NCBI RefSeq assembly: GCF_918741285.1
Contig: NZ_CAKKNC010000010.1
Coordinates: forward strand, 62,001 to 126,000
Length of the DNA stretch: 64,000 bases
Direction of reading: 5' to 3'
From: Sphingobium sp. CECT 9361
Lineage (GTDB): Bacteria; Pseudomonadota; Alphaproteobacteria; Sphingomonadales; Sphingomonadaceae
Positions 1-10,094 of this stretch are shown here, one piece after another; within the stretch, counting starts at the first letter, position 1, and each line of letters begins with the position of its first letter. Both the position numbers and the translations under genes were made by a program. The notes under the pieces are model-generated. The model ran no database searches. It was not told the DNA's origin and saw only the letters and a list, made by a program, of their open reading frames with translations.

Positions 1-2627
1 GCCGTTGTCCCCGCAGGCGCCTGTAAGTATTTTTCGCATTGTCGCTCGACCGCCGGGATGCGCGTGCCGTCCTGTTTGACTGCGATGGGCTGCACCACCA
101 CTCGACGCTCGCCATTGCCGGCCGACGTCTCGACCATCCATAGGGAAAGCAGAACCGGCTCATCCATGTCGCCGGACACGGCAATGCCGACTTCCTCCGG
201 CGCCAGGCCTCGCCACCGCCCCAACTCCTCAAGGACCAACGGGTGATCCAAGCCCAGAAGTTGTAGCTCATCCTGGATTGTCGCAGCTTCGCGGCTCAGG
301 CTGAAGCGGGCACGCCGCGTGCCCTCCGAAGTGACCAGATCGTAGGTGACATTATCCACCTTCACCAATTTCTGCTGGCGATCTGCAACAGCCGCCGACA
401 TGAAACGCACCAACCGATCCAAACTGCTCGATACGTCCGAGAACGGCTTGTAGTCGTCCAAACTGAATCCATCGAGATCTTGGAAAAGGTCGAACACAAC
501 CTGCCGCGCCTCGCGAGAATTCGACAGCGCCGCTTCCAACTCCACCTGCGTGCGCTTCAACTCGGGATCGGACAGTGCCTCTTGATACAAGCGATCGTAG
601 TTCAACCGTTCGGACAATTGCCCTAGAATCTGCGCCCGTAGGTCTTCGGCAACATTGCCTTGCTCGTCGACCTTGCCGACCGTGCGCGCAATCTCGGTCA
701 GTTTCTCGTCCAGCAGCAGAAAGATACGACCCTCGATCGTGTCCGAGAGCACCAGGTTGTAAACCTGGGCCGTGTGATTCTGGCCGTACCGGTGAATGCG
801 CCCGATGCGCTGTTCCATGTCCATCGGATTCCACGGCAGGTCGAAGTTGAACAAGATGCGGGCGAATTGAAGGTTGATGCCTTCCCGCCCCGCTGCCGTG
901 CAGACCAAGACGCGCGGACCATCCTTCTGACGGAAGCGACGCTCGGCAGCCGCCTTCGCCCCATGATCGCCGCCACGCAGCACAACTACGCCTTGGCCGG
1001 GGAAGTTCTGCTCGATCTCGCGGGAGATCATGTCCACCGTACCGAGGTAGGTGGCGAAGATTACGATCTTTTCGTTCTGGTTTTGCCTCCACAGAGTGCC
1101 CAAGCCATCGACCAACTTTTGCATCTTGGTTTCACGCTGGGTCGGAAACACACTCAGCAGGTCGTCGATCCGCAGGCGCTCTTCGGGAAGATGGAGGTTC
1201 ACTACCGCCGAGGCGGCTTCTTCCGCATGCACGGCCGCAAACTCACTGTCGTAGGGATCGGAGGCCATCTCCAGTGCCTCCTCGTCCAGCTTCTTAATCA
1301 AGCGGTATTTCAGCTCGGCCAGGACGCGATCCACTTCGCTACGCCCAACGCTGTCGCGTGACAGGCGGTACTCCTCGTGGATCAGCTCGCGCGCTTCATC
1401 AGTCAGCCGTTCGCGACCCTCGATGTCGAGTTCCTTGTCGCGCAGGAATGCCTCGTGCAGCGTGAGCATCAGCAGGCGACGCTTGAGGGTGCGCCTCACG
1501 GCGGCGAAGCTGGACGCCGCGATCTTCTGGAAGATCGCCATGAGGAAGCCCAGCGCGCGCCCCTGATTGCCTTGGCGGCGCGCAAGGTCGAAGCCGTCCT
1601 CCAAATACTCACGAAGCTTTTCGTAGAAAAGCCGTTCACCGTCCGACATCACGAAGGATTCTGTGTGAACCCACCGTCGCGCGAACAACGGTGAACCATC
1701 CGGCTGACAGGCGTCGGCCTTGGTGCGACGAAACATTACTGTGTTGAGCCGGTGGCGGTTCTCCAACATTTCTTCAGGGCTGCGGAACAGCGTCGGATTG
1801 AGTAACTGCGCCAGCATCCAGAACTGGAAATGGTTGCCTTGGTGCGGCGTGGCCGAAAGCAACAGGAGGTCGCGGGAGTGGTCCTTGAGCGCCTCGGCCA
1901 GCTTATAGTTCTCGGTTTTGCGCACCTTACCGCCAGTGCGGTACGCCGTCAGATGGTGCGCTTCGTCAAACACCACCAGATCCCAACGCGGCGCATCGAG
2001 CAGGCGCTTGATGCGCGCCGGACGTTTCAGCGTGTCGATGCTGGCGATCAGCCGGTCGTGTTTGGCGAAGGCGTTGGTCTTCCGATCGGTAATATCGCCC
2101 TCTGAGCCAAACACCTCGAAGTCGAGATTGAACACCTCGTTCAATTCGCGATGCCAGTTGTTCACGAGGCCAGCGGGCACGACCATCAATGCGCGCCTCA
2201 GCTCGCCCCGGCTGGCAAGCTCGCGAAGGATCAGCGCGGTCTCGATGGTTTTGCCGAGGCCTACCTCGTCGGCAATAAGGTATCGCCGAGGTGAAGCGGT
2301 CGCGATGCGATGTGTCAGCACCACCTGGTGAGGCAACAGGTCTATCTTGGCCGAGGTCAGCGCCGAGGCGCTTTCCATCACCGGAAGTGCGTGCGCCTCA
2401 TAGGAAAGCCAAGCCTTGCGCCCGCGCTCAGCTCCGCCGTCCACAGCGCGTAAGATGCGCTCGGTACGCGTAAGTTCGCGCCGCAATGAAAGGGCGGGAA
2501 CCCGGCGCTCGCCGATGCCAAAAAAGGCGCGCAGATAGCCGTCACGCACCGGGTCGAGCACAACACCCTGACCATATTCATGATGGGTGATGCGCTCGCC
2601 GGGTTGGAACTGTGCCCCTGCCGTCAC
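1..2627 (-). CDS. SNF2-family DEAD/DEAH helicase (partial, runs off the window)
   Basis: The minus-strand frame is open from a GTG at 2627 to the window edge, about 875 codons with no stop, so the C-terminus is missing. Visible motifs: Walker A-type ADEVGLGKT near residue 124, DEAH near 220, LLSATPHQG near 257 and the C-terminal helicase motif QRIGRIHRYGQ near 609. These mark a RapA/HepA-like SNF2 translocase acting on DNA. The start lies 9 bases after the stop of the upstream 165-aa gene, with a purine-rich GAGGG in front, so the genes are co-transcribed. Helicases of this class occur with methylases in class 1 DISARM (DrmD) and in BREX type 3; here the partners are a PglZ-like protein and a DUF499 ATPase, so I infer a role in a BREX/Pgl-like defence operon. 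Confidence 0.88.
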   Translation of the reverse strand, partial: MTAGAQFQPGERITHHEYGQGVVLDPVRDGYLRAFFGIGERRVPALSLRRELTRTERILRAVDGGAERGRKAWLSYEAHALPVMESASALTSAKIDLLPHQVVLTHRIATASPRRYLIADEVGLGKTIETALILRELASRGELRRALMVVPAGLVNNWHRELNEVFNLDFEVFGSEGDITDRKTNAFAKHDRLIASIDTLKRPARIKRLLDAPRWDLVVFDEAHHLTAYRTGGKVRKTENYKLAEALKDHSRDLLLLSATPHQGNHFQFWMLAQLLNPTLFRSPEEMLENRHRLNTVMFRRTKADACQPDGSPLFARRWVHTESFVMSDGERLFYEKLREYLEDGFDLARRQGNQGRALGFLMAIFQKIAASSFAAVRRTLKRRLLMLTLHEAFLRDKELDIEGRERLTDEARELIHEEYRLSRDSVGRSEVDRVLAELKYRLIKKLDEEALEMASDPYDSEFAAVHAEEAASAVVNLHLPEERLRIDDLLSVFPTQRETKMQKLVDGLGTLWRQNQNEKIVIFATYLGTVDMISREIEQNFPGQGVVVLRGGDHGAKAAAERRFRQKDGPRVLVCTAAGREGINLQFARILFNFDLPWNPMDMEQRIGRIHRYGQNHTAQVYNLVLSDTIEGRIFLLLDEKLTEIARTVGKVDEQGNVAEDLRAQILGQLSERLNYDRLYQEALSDPELKRTQVELEAALSNSREARQVVFDLFQDLDGFSLDDYKPFSDVSSSLDRLVRFMSAAVADRQQKLVKVDNVTYDLVTSEGTRRARFSLSREAATIQDELQLLGLDHPLVLEELGRWRGLAPEEVGIAVSGDMDEPVLLSLWMVETSAGNGERRVVVQPIAVKQDGTRIPAVERQCEKYLQAPAGTT

Positions 2628-2636
2628 TTGCTGCCC

Positions 2637-3134
2637 TCACGTAATCCGGAGATGGAACAGGCCGGCGGCCTTGCCGCCTTCGCGCAGCAGGATTTCTTGC
2701 GGGTACTCGTTCGCCTGTCCCCACAGAATGCGACCGAGGTCGATCTGATGGCCGTGGGGCGTGTGACACAACCAGCTCACCTCGTCGGTAGCTGCCTGAG
2801 CCTTGATGCGCGTGTTCCCTCCGGGCAGCCAGAATACTAGCGCCGCATCGCCCCCGTACTCGTCCTGGAACGATAGAATTGCGGGCTTGATCGTATCTCC
2901 CAGCCATGACTCGGCGTCCGTTGGCCCGAGCAGGTCAAGGCTGCCGTCCAGCCCGGCGACCACCAAGGTATTGCTGCCGTTGCTCGGCAGATCCTCTGGC
3001 CAGTTACCCACCGCCCGTAGAAATTGACGCAAGCTCCAGACTTCACTGGCCGCGCAAACTTGGTTGCGCGCTTCCTCGTCCCACACCCAACTGGTGCCGC
3101 GCCGCTGCCACACCGTGTCCAGCAGTTGCCTCAT
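2637..3134 (-). CDS. Unknown 165-aa protein of the defence operon
   Basis: A 165-aa acidic, soluble protein with no signal peptide or membrane segment. Its ATG overlaps the stop of the methylase gene (ATGA), so translation is coupled. The middle contains VVAGLDGSLDLLG and a later stretch ending near HTPHGHQIDLGRILWGQ. I see no clear P-loop or catalytic motif. Position between methylase and helicase suggests it is a structural or adaptor component. The DUF3780 family, a small protein known next to DUF499 and DUF1156 proteins in defence loci, is a possible identity by context and size only. BrxF of BREX type 3 has a similar size but should carry a P-loop that I do not see. Confidence 0.8.
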   Translation of the reverse strand: MRQLLDTVWQRRGTSWVWDEEARNQVCAASEVWSLRQFLRAVGNWPEDLPSNGSNTLVVAGLDGSLDLLGPTDAESWLGDTIKPAILSFQDEYGGDAALVFWLPGGNTRIKAQAATDEVSWLCHTPHGHQIDLGRILWGQANEYPQEILLREGGKAAGLFHLRIT

Positions 3135-6100
3135 CGCCGGTAATCCTCGTCATCATCGAACAACGATCCCTGTGCGAGCCGGGGCGCCTGGCTAGCTTGC
3201 CATCCGTTGAAGATCGACACAGCGCGTGAGGCCGCGTTGCGAGCCGCCTGATCTGGGCCGTTGCGGTGTAGCCATTCCAGCAGCGGCTTCAGTGCCACGT
3301 GCGGCTTGAAGTTCTCGTTCTTCAGCGTATCCGACGCATTGATTCCGCTGCCGTCGAAGCACGCGCCGACCAGCACCAGCGCCTGGTCAAAGTCGGAAGT
3401 CAGGCGGCTGCGGTGCCTGCCGGACCATTCCCGAGCGAATTCAAGCGGACCCGCACGAGTGAAGATCTTGTTCTTCTCCACACACCAGCCGCGCTGCACG
3501 AATTCGTCGGGCGTGGTGATCGAACCTTTGAGGAATTTCTGAAGCTGGTCGCGTTTCAGCTCCACCGCGTTGCCGAAGGTACGGAGGAACTGACGAGTCA
3601 TTGGTTCGGCGTTGACCGGGGGCGCCTCCTTCCCTTTGTCGGCGTCCTCGTCGATGAGCTGGTTGATTCCCACGAGCGCATCTTTGACCGAGATGGCGCG
3701 CCCCTCGTCAACAAAGACTTTGCCGTAGTGCCGGGAAAAATATTCCAGCGCTTTGCCGCGCCGGATGACCTGAAGATCGGCAGCGGGCAGACCTTCCTTG
3801 GCGTGATTTTCCAGCATGGCTTGCAGCTGGTGTACGTCAGCCATGACTTCGCGGCGCATTCGGCCCCAGCTTACCGGCTTGGGTTCCTCCGTGCGCTTCC
3901 GACAGACGTGGATGATGTCGTACTCGATGGTCTGAGAGCCGAACGTCCCAGGTTTCGACCCTTCACCCTTGGTTTCGTCGGAGCGGATCGGATACGTAGC
4001 TTCCAGATAATATCCCGCGTCAAACAGGGATTCCAGAACAGCCACCCAAGGTTTGTCCTCGCTGTGATGGAACGTAAAAGCGAGAATGCCACCTGGCTTT
4101 AATATGCGGTGCGCCTCGCGCCAGCACTGCGTGAGGAGACGCTGGTAGAACCCATCCGGGTCTTCGGGCTCACGCGCACGATTAGCCACTGCCTCCAGTG
4201 ACTTGGGCGTATATTCCGCGTTGAAGTAATCAGGGTATTTATCTTTCAATACGAGGCGCAACCAAACATAAAAAAAGTCGGCCAACTCGGAGTAATGTAG
4301 GAGCCCGCCGAACGGCGGATCGGTAATAACCAAATCGACGCTACCAGTGGAGAGCGTCGTCAGTTCAGTGGATGAACCACACCACACCTCGGCACCATCA
4401 ACTGCGTCTCCAGGGAATACCTTCTCGCTTTTGCCGCTAATATTTGCCGCGAGGGTCGCACTCGTCCTCCGCAGGCCTTCGACACTGACAGCCTCCCAGG
4501 GCTGGATCGCCCAGCTTCGCCCCTCAAGAATACCCTCTGCGCACGACGCCCAATTGCCTCGGCCTAGTTTTGCGAAAACGCAGTTCTCCACGGTTGTCGA
4601 TTTTGGGTGATAGTTGTTGTTCGCAAATTGCGGTTCCAACTTGTCGCCCTGGATGTTCCACAATGTAAACAGGCTCTGGTTTCGAAGGTATTGCTGAAAC
4701 GCGCCTAAAACGTACTCCCGTTCGGCGTTCCTGTAGTTTCCCAGAGTCGCGATGGCCTTCAGCATCTGCGTGTGGACAAGCATCTGGCGAGGATTGAACA
4801 TTGTCCACCAGTGCGTGTGCCCATGATTTGGAATTCCCCCATTGTTCATGTGGGTCATGAACCCGAAAGGCAGCTCGGAGCGAGGCCAGTAGTCCTTGAG
4901 GTCGGCGTCCTTGCGCGCTTCCCACTCCACGAGAGCAGCATCGTACTGTCGGGCGTGCGCCAAATCGAACGCGGCAAAGAACCGCCCCCCATAGGGTTTG
5001 CCCGCAGCATCTCGCTTGGGCGCATAGCCCTGCGTGGCATATGCCGCCGTCGGGCCAGTCTTGCCTGTCGCCTTGACGGTGGTGAGCACATCCTGCACCG
5101 TGCCGCAGGCCGCGCAGGCGTAGTGCGACCTCTTCGGCACCGTGCCGCTCTCCGGGGCGAAAGTGATGTTCGTTTCAGGGCAAGTCACCTCGTCGGGTAG
5201 CTTACCGCGCACTTCCAGCAGGCGAATCTTTGCGGCGCGTGCCTGATCCCACCGCGTGGTTGCGGCGACACCGTCCTGCGCCGAGCCGCCGTAGGGCTGG
5301 CCGTTCGCGTCCTGCTTCGGCTCGCCCGCCAGCCACTGCGGATGTACCAGCAGGCTGAGTTCCACCTTCTTGTTCTTACCCTTGCCAAGGTTCACCAGCG
5401 CGGCGTGGCCGCAATGCGGGCAGATCACACCCTTCTTGCGGTCGAGGACGGAGAACGGATGCTCGGAAGGCGCGACGTAGAGCGGCGCATCGGGAACCAT
5501 TCGCGCAGCTTCTTCCTCGACGTGGAAGTCGGCGCCGCATTTGCCGCACGTGTGGTCCCAATGTTTTACGGTGATCGCCTTCACCGCCATCACCGGACTC
5601 GTCATTATCGGCGTGCGGTGACCGCAGCCGGTGACCTGGCATGGCCCGTGCTTCCCCCAGAATGTATAAATTGTCTCTGGACCATCATATTTGTAGTCCT
5701 TGCGCTCATCTCGGGGAAGAGAGAGCGGATCAAAGGCGGAAGACATCACCTTGTTGCTAGGTAAATGCGTCCATTTACCTTTCTCGCCCTCGGGGCCGTC
5801 GCAATAATAGTATGGTGTTATCTGAGGTTTTACCTCAGCCTCGATGTCCGCAAGTAGCTTCTTCACCTCCTCTAGATCAACACTGGCTAATTCCTGCTTG
5901 ACCACGAACCAAGCCACCGGGTTGAGGTCGTTACCGGCCATCTGCATCCCGAGACGGGAGCCCTCCACCAGCGTGGTACCGCCGCCCATGAAGATATCGG
6001 CGACCTTGAGATGCTTGAACGCACCCTTTTTCTGGTGGTTAGCGTAGTAGTTATCCCACACGAGCTTTGCCGCGTGTGAAGGGTCTTCAGGCGCTTTGGT

Positions 6101-6355
6101 CGCCGCCGCAATGAGCATCGAACGGAAAACGCTGGAGCGCCGCCGCGCCCACCACTTAGACATCTGATAGATGGGCTTGCCCGCATTGCCCTCGATCACC
6201 GCGACCTGGTTGACCGGCAGGATCGGGAAATCCACTTCAAGACAGGTTTTGGGGCGGTTTGGGTCGCTGAAATCGACAGTTTCCAGCGCGGCAGCCTTTC
6301 CTGCGCCGACGGCCTTAGCGACCTCTAGTGCGACTTGATCTTTCTGGGTGGCCAC
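3131..6355 (-). CDS. DUF1156 adenine-specific DNA methylase with Zn-ribbons
   Basis: About 1074 aa. I chose the GTG at 6355, 14 bases after the PglZ-like stop with AAGGA upstream; the longer frame to 6460 would overlap that gene by 91 bases. The N-terminus has the DUF1156 signature (NAGKPIYQMSKWWARR). A SAM-binding motif lies near residue 120 (IFMGGGTTLVEG) and the catalytic motif IV DPPF lies in ITDPPFGGLLHYSEL near residue 675. Four cysteine pairs (CQVTGC, CGKCG, CPHCG, CAACG) form zinc ribbons between them. Family knowledge (COG1743): N6-adenine methylation of DNA, typical of BREX type 3 PglXI and related defence loci. In this operon it probably marks host DNA as self. Confidence 0.93.
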   Translation of the reverse strand: MATQKDQVALEVAKAVGAGKAAALETVDFSDPNRPKTCLEVDFPILPVNQVAVIEGNAGKPIYQMSKWWARRRSSVFRSMLIAAATKAPEDPSHAAKLVWDNYYANHQKKGAFKHLKVADIFMGGGTTLVEGSRLGMQMAGNDLNPVAWFVVKQELASVDLEEVKKLLADIEAEVKPQITPYYYCDGPEGEKGKWTHLPSNKVMSSAFDPLSLPRDERKDYKYDGPETIYTFWGKHGPCQVTGCGHRTPIMTSPVMAVKAITVKHWDHTCGKCGADFHVEEEAARMVPDAPLYVAPSEHPFSVLDRKKGVICPHCGHAALVNLGKGKNKKVELSLLVHPQWLAGEPKQDANGQPYGGSAQDGVAATTRWDQARAAKIRLLEVRGKLPDEVTCPETNITFAPESGTVPKRSHYACAACGTVQDVLTTVKATGKTGPTAAYATQGYAPKRDAAGKPYGGRFFAAFDLAHARQYDAALVEWEARKDADLKDYWPRSELPFGFMTHMNNGGIPNHGHTHWWTMFNPRQMLVHTQMLKAIATLGNYRNAEREYVLGAFQQYLRNQSLFTLWNIQGDKLEPQFANNNYHPKSTTVENCVFAKLGRGNWASCAEGILEGRSWAIQPWEAVSVEGLRRTSATLAANISGKSEKVFPGDAVDGAEVWCGSSTELTTLSTGSVDLVITDPPFGGLLHYSELADFFYVWLRLVLKDKYPDYFNAEYTPKSLEAVANRAREPEDPDGFYQRLLTQCWREAHRILKPGGILAFTFHHSEDKPWVAVLESLFDAGYYLEATYPIRSDETKGEGSKPGTFGSQTIEYDIIHVCRKRTEEPKPVSWGRMRREVMADVHQLQAMLENHAKEGLPAADLQVIRRGKALEYFSRHYGKVFVDEGRAISVKDALVGINQLIDEDADKGKEAPPVNAEPMTRQFLRTFGNAVELKRDQLQKFLKGSITTPDEFVQRGWCVEKNKIFTRAGPLEFAREWSGRHRSRLTSDFDQALVLVGACFDGSGINASDTLKNENFKPHVALKPLLEWLHRNGPDQAARNAASRAVSIFNGWQASQAPRLAQGSLFDDDEDYRR

Positions 6356-6369
6356 TATTACTGCAATCC

Positions 6370-7359
6370 TTACTTGGTCAGCTCGACGAATGGCGACAAC
6401 ACTTCCAGCAGTGACAGGCCGCCATGGGTGAGCGTCGGGTAGCCACCCTGACTGCGCCACTTTCTGCGGCCCAAGGCCAACAGATGCGCCCCGTGCGGGC
6501 TGTTAATCTGCAGGGCAACCGGCGGCACAAAGGGGCCTGTCTCACCCGTACCCGGCTTGCTCCGCCCGCTGGAAAACGTCTGCTTCAGGAACTGGCCGAC
6601 CTCACCGTCGGCATCGGGGAAGTAACCTGTGGCCGCGTAGCCGTGGTCGGACGTGATCACCAGCCGCCGTCCGGTGGCGAGACGTTCGACGAAGGCCCAG
6701 AAGTCGTCGCTGCTCAGTTGCTCGGCCACATCCTTCGTCAGCGGCTCCAGCCCTTGGCCGGCGCCGGACCCGTCATGGAGCTTGGCGTCGGGCCAGTGAT
6801 GCCAGAAGACTTGGTTCGGCGTGCTACCGACCAGCGCCCCGCAGTCCTTCCAAGGCAGATCGACGGTTTCCGTCTGCGCAGGTTGTAGTTTGTGCGAGCC
6901 GCCGCCGCCGTTGTTCTGAAGCTTGCTCCGACTGGCGAAGCCAAGCGCGCGGGCAAATTCATTGGTTTCGCCGGGCAGTTCAGAGCCATTGGCGCTGACC
7001 TCATGGACGGTCAAACCCCGCTCCCTCGCGCCCTGCAACAGCCATGGTAGCTCGCGCAACGACAGACCGTCGAGGATTAGCACCGCTTTGGCGCTAAAGG
7101 GCTCAGCCCACCAGCGCAACAAACGGTAAGAGTTGCGTTCAACGCTGTCGCCGAAGGATTGCCACAAATCCCAACCGCTGGAGGAAAGGAACAGATCGAG
7201 TCCGCCGATTTCGCGGTCGCGTTTAACGACCTCGCTGGGTGCGTTGCCCATCGCCAAGGGCTTCGAGGCAATCTCGACGGCCTGGGCGACAATGACGCGC
7301 CAAGCGTCAGCGTCCGTGCCTTGCGTCAGGCTGCGGAGGGCGCTGACGGTCAGGGCCAC
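6370..7359 (-). CDS. PglZ-domain protein (alkaline-phosphatase fold)
   Basis: A 329-aa protein starting at GTG 7359, which overlaps the TAG stop of the DUF499 gene by one base. The metal-binding signature of the PglZ/alkaline phosphatase fold is visible as AVLILDGLSLRELPW near residue 95 and LVITSDHGYAATG near 235, with the C-terminal histidine-containing stretch LTHGGLSLLEVLSPF. PglZ proteins are core members of BREX and Pgl systems and are thought to act as phosphatases or nucleases in host/phage DNA discrimination. It is short compared with many PglZ proteins, so it is probably a minimal version. The context of DUF499 ATPase upstream and DUF1156 methylase downstream supports the assignment. 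Confidence 0.85.
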   Translation of the reverse strand: MALTVSALRSLTQGTDADAWRVIVAQAVEIASKPLAMGNAPSEVVKRDREIGGLDLFLSSSGWDLWQSFGDSVERNSYRLLRWWAEPFSAKAVLILDGLSLRELPWLLQGARERGLTVHEVSANGSELPGETNEFARALGFASRSKLQNNGGGGSHKLQPAQTETVDLPWKDCGALVGSTPNQVFWHHWPDAKLHDGSGAGQGLEPLTKDVAEQLSSDDFWAFVERLATGRRLVITSDHGYAATGYFPDADGEVGQFLKQTFSSGRSKPGTGETGPFVPPVALQINSPHGAHLLALGRRKWRSQGGYPTLTHGGLSLLEVLSPFVELTK

Positions 7360-10094
7360 TAGTCGTCCTCCTTCTCAAGATTCAGCTCGAAGGTCATACC
7401 TTCCGGTAGTTTCTTAAGCAGTTCCCTGAGCTGAGCGCCGGTCGCTGTGGACACCTTGATCGACACTTCGTCTAAGCGCGTGGCGGGGCCGATGCCCCAG
7501 CCTTCAATTTTGCCGATCAGGTTGAGCGGCGACGTAGCCGGGTTTGACAGAGCAGTCCGCCTCCTCGCCGTGGCGGCGCCGCCGAAGATGTCACTGGACG
7601 CAGGGGCCGGCACCGGAGAATCACCCGGTGCGGGTTCAGCGACGCCTGGCGTTGATATTGCGCCGCCACCGAGCAGATCTCCGCCGGCCGGTGTTGGCGT
7701 CGGCACGGGCGCGGCCGGCGCGGAGCCGCCCGTCGCAGGCACCGCAGAAGGACGCATCACGAACACGTCGTCGAGGTGACGGCCCGTGAGTGAGAGTTTG
7801 GGCCGCAGCCGCCGCCATGCGGTGTCCTCGTCCTCGCCCGGATGGGTTTGCAGATATTCCATTCCGCGCACGTTGAGGGCGATCTTGCCCTTGGCGCACA
7901 GGCGCAGCAGACGCTCCTTCATCGCCGTCTCGCCCAGCCACGGGATGCAGTCTTGCCCGGCAGGGCGTGGCTCTTGGAGTTCGCGTAGCAGCTTTCCGAC
8001 CGCATCGTTGTTGTCGGCGAATTCGAGCACCAAATCCTCGAAATCCTCAGGCACGAACAGATCGTTGGTCAGCGCCTCTTCAATGGCCTCAGGAATTTGC
8101 GAGCCTTGCTTATCCAGACGCTCGACGCTGAATTTGCACTGCGCCGGGTCGGCAAAATTCCAGCGCTGCAGCACCGCGAAGCGGTCAAACCGCTTCTTGA
8201 GATTGTCGCGGAGAGTGGTCTCGAATTCCTTGTGGAGTTTTCTGTATTCCGGATTTTGACCGCTCCATTCCTGCGCCTTCATCTCGGCGCGAGCGAGGAT
8301 GAGCAGGTCGCGATCTTGAAAGGCGTTCGTGCTGCCTGCGCGCGGCAGCAGGAAGCGAACGGTGTTTCGGCGCTTCTGCAACTGATCTTTGAGCCAGCGA
8401 CCTAGTGTGGCGTCGAGCTTGTCCGGTTCTTCAGGCAAGACAAGGACGGGTAAACGGTCATCCCAGTTGTTTGACTGTTCGGCTTCGTCAAGCGATGTCC
8501 ATGGATCGTTGACCCAAGCCTTCGGCAGCGCGATCACCCGAAAGGTCCTCGCCACCTCGTCGCTGCCGCCGATGACGTAGCGCACCTGCTTGGCTAGCTG
8601 CGCCTGATCGGCGCCATCGGCGAACAGCTTGTCATTGCGCGCGTAGGCTATCAGTTTGGCGCGCGGGTTTTCATCCTCGCGGAAGAGCAGCTTCGTGCCT
8701 TCCTGATGGATGTTGAAGCTGTTCTCGATGATGGTCGCCAGCTCGACCTGAAAGGCATTGTCGTCGACTGGCTTGTTGCGGGTGATATCGAGCTGCAGCG
8801 TGGCCGGTTCGGCGCCGGCGAGGTTGCCCACAGCGATCGAGCGCAGCCACAAGGCGCTGATGATTTCCTGCAGGTGCGGGGCGATACTGGCGTGGTCGTG
8901 TCGCGCCTCTTGCACCGAAATGATATTCTGTTGAGCCTTCTCGCGCAGAGTGCGATGGTGTTGATTGGCCACGGCTTCCAGCAATGCGCTGATGCCCGAG
9001 GTGTCATCGTCCAGCCTGAAGTCGGCAGCGGTGAGCACAGGCACGGCCTCGCCACGGCTCTTGTACAGGTTGGCAAGGATACGGATCAGATCGCGCGTTT
9101 CTTGCGCGTCGGTGGCGATCAGCACCTGCTCTTCAAGCAGCCGCAGCAAATGGGGCGCATAGGGCCAGGATTCTGTGAACTCCTGCCGTTTGCGCTCTTG
9201 CTCGGCAGGCGGCACGTCCAGCAAGCGGAAAGACTCAGCAACATGCTGCGCGACCAATGCGTCAATCGTGCCGCTAGCGATCTGCAAGCGGTTGTCGAAT
9301 AGGCGGTGCATCAGCATGCGACGGCGGTCTTGCTGGATGCGCTCGGCGCTACCGGCGGCCTTGAAGTCAATCGCAACGGGATTGACGCGATGCACCTGTT
9401 GATAGGCGTCGCTGCCGCCGTTGCGTACCGAGATCACCAGCACCAACAGATCGGGACGCTCCTTGGCGATCTCCGAAAGGATTTGGATGAAGTTGAACGC
9501 CCAATTTTTCCACGGGTACTGCTTGGTATTGGTGAGTCCATCGTACCATGTCTGAAACTCGTCGAGCAGCAACATCGTCGGCTTGTTTTCCAACAGCTCG
9601 ATGATGAGCTTGTCGGACGGAATCTCGGTCTTGGATGCGCCTTGGCCTTCCCATTTGCCGTTTATAAAGGCGCCGTGCGGATGGTTCTCAAACAGCACGT
9701 CCCACAGGTACTTGTATCGGTGGCGATGTAGGCTTTCGCCGATGACGTGCATCCCATCGCGCAGTTCGATCGTACCGATGGACGGATCGTTCAGAGTGGT
9801 CGCCCACGCATTGAGCCATGCGCCCGTCGATGCAGGGTTCGTGACTGCGTGATAGAGCGCCGCCATCAAGTGGGACTTGCCGAGGCCCCGTTCGCCAATC
9901 ACCACCACGGGCCGCCCGTGGTTAGGGCCGACGGCCTCAATTCCCTTCAGCAGATCATGCGTGGGATAAGTGATTTCGAGGAATTGGCTGGCTGCGACCT
10001 GGGTTGCGCCCGTCTGCTGATCGTTAGCCAGCTCAATGGCAGTGCCCTTGAGGCGCTTGCCCCGAAATTCTTCTCGTAACGTCAGCCCAAGCAT
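7359..10094 (-). CDS. DUF499 (COG1483) P-loop ATPase
   Basis: About 911 aa. The ATG at 10094 overlaps the TGA of the preceding HigA-like gene (TGATG); a GTG just before it at 10097 is an alternative. Walker A is GERGLGKSHL (residues 67-76) and Walker B is TMLLLDEFQTWYDG near residue 180. A proline/alanine-rich low-complexity linker lies near residues 770-850, followed by a short conserved C-terminal domain. DUF499 ATPases are known from defence islands beside DUF1156 methylases and are analogous to BrxC/PglY. Likely role: energy-dependent engine of the complex. It is the second gene of the operon and ends one base into the PglZ-like gene. Confidence 0.9.
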   Translation of the reverse strand: MLGLTLREEFRGKRLKGTAIELANDQQTGATQVAASQFLEITYPTHDLLKGIEAVGPNHGRPVVVIGERGLGKSHLMAALYHAVTNPASTGAWLNAWATTLNDPSIGTIELRDGMHVIGESLHRHRYKYLWDVLFENHPHGAFINGKWEGQGASKTEIPSDKLIIELLENKPTMLLLDEFQTWYDGLTNTKQYPWKNWAFNFIQILSEIAKERPDLLVLVISVRNGGSDAYQQVHRVNPVAIDFKAAGSAERIQQDRRRMLMHRLFDNRLQIASGTIDALVAQHVAESFRLLDVPPAEQERKRQEFTESWPYAPHLLRLLEEQVLIATDAQETRDLIRILANLYKSRGEAVPVLTAADFRLDDDTSGISALLEAVANQHHRTLREKAQQNIISVQEARHDHASIAPHLQEIISALWLRSIAVGNLAGAEPATLQLDITRNKPVDDNAFQVELATIIENSFNIHQEGTKLLFREDENPRAKLIAYARNDKLFADGADQAQLAKQVRYVIGGSDEVARTFRVIALPKAWVNDPWTSLDEAEQSNNWDDRLPVLVLPEEPDKLDATLGRWLKDQLQKRRNTVRFLLPRAGSTNAFQDRDLLILARAEMKAQEWSGQNPEYRKLHKEFETTLRDNLKKRFDRFAVLQRWNFADPAQCKFSVERLDKQGSQIPEAIEEALTNDLFVPEDFEDLVLEFADNNDAVGKLLRELQEPRPAGQDCIPWLGETAMKERLLRLCAKGKIALNVRGMEYLQTHPGEDEDTAWRRLRPKLSLTGRHLDDVFVMRPSAVPATGGSAPAAPVPTPTPAGGDLLGGGAISTPGVAEPAPGDSPVPAPASSDIFGGAATARRRTALSNPATSPLNLIGKIEGWGIGPATRLDEVSIKVSTATGAQLRELLKKLPEGMTFELNLEKEDD

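Noticed and set aside
660-1361. Plus-strand frames over the first 2.6 kb
   Set aside because: The minus strand reads continuously as an SNF2 helicase, so these are shadows.
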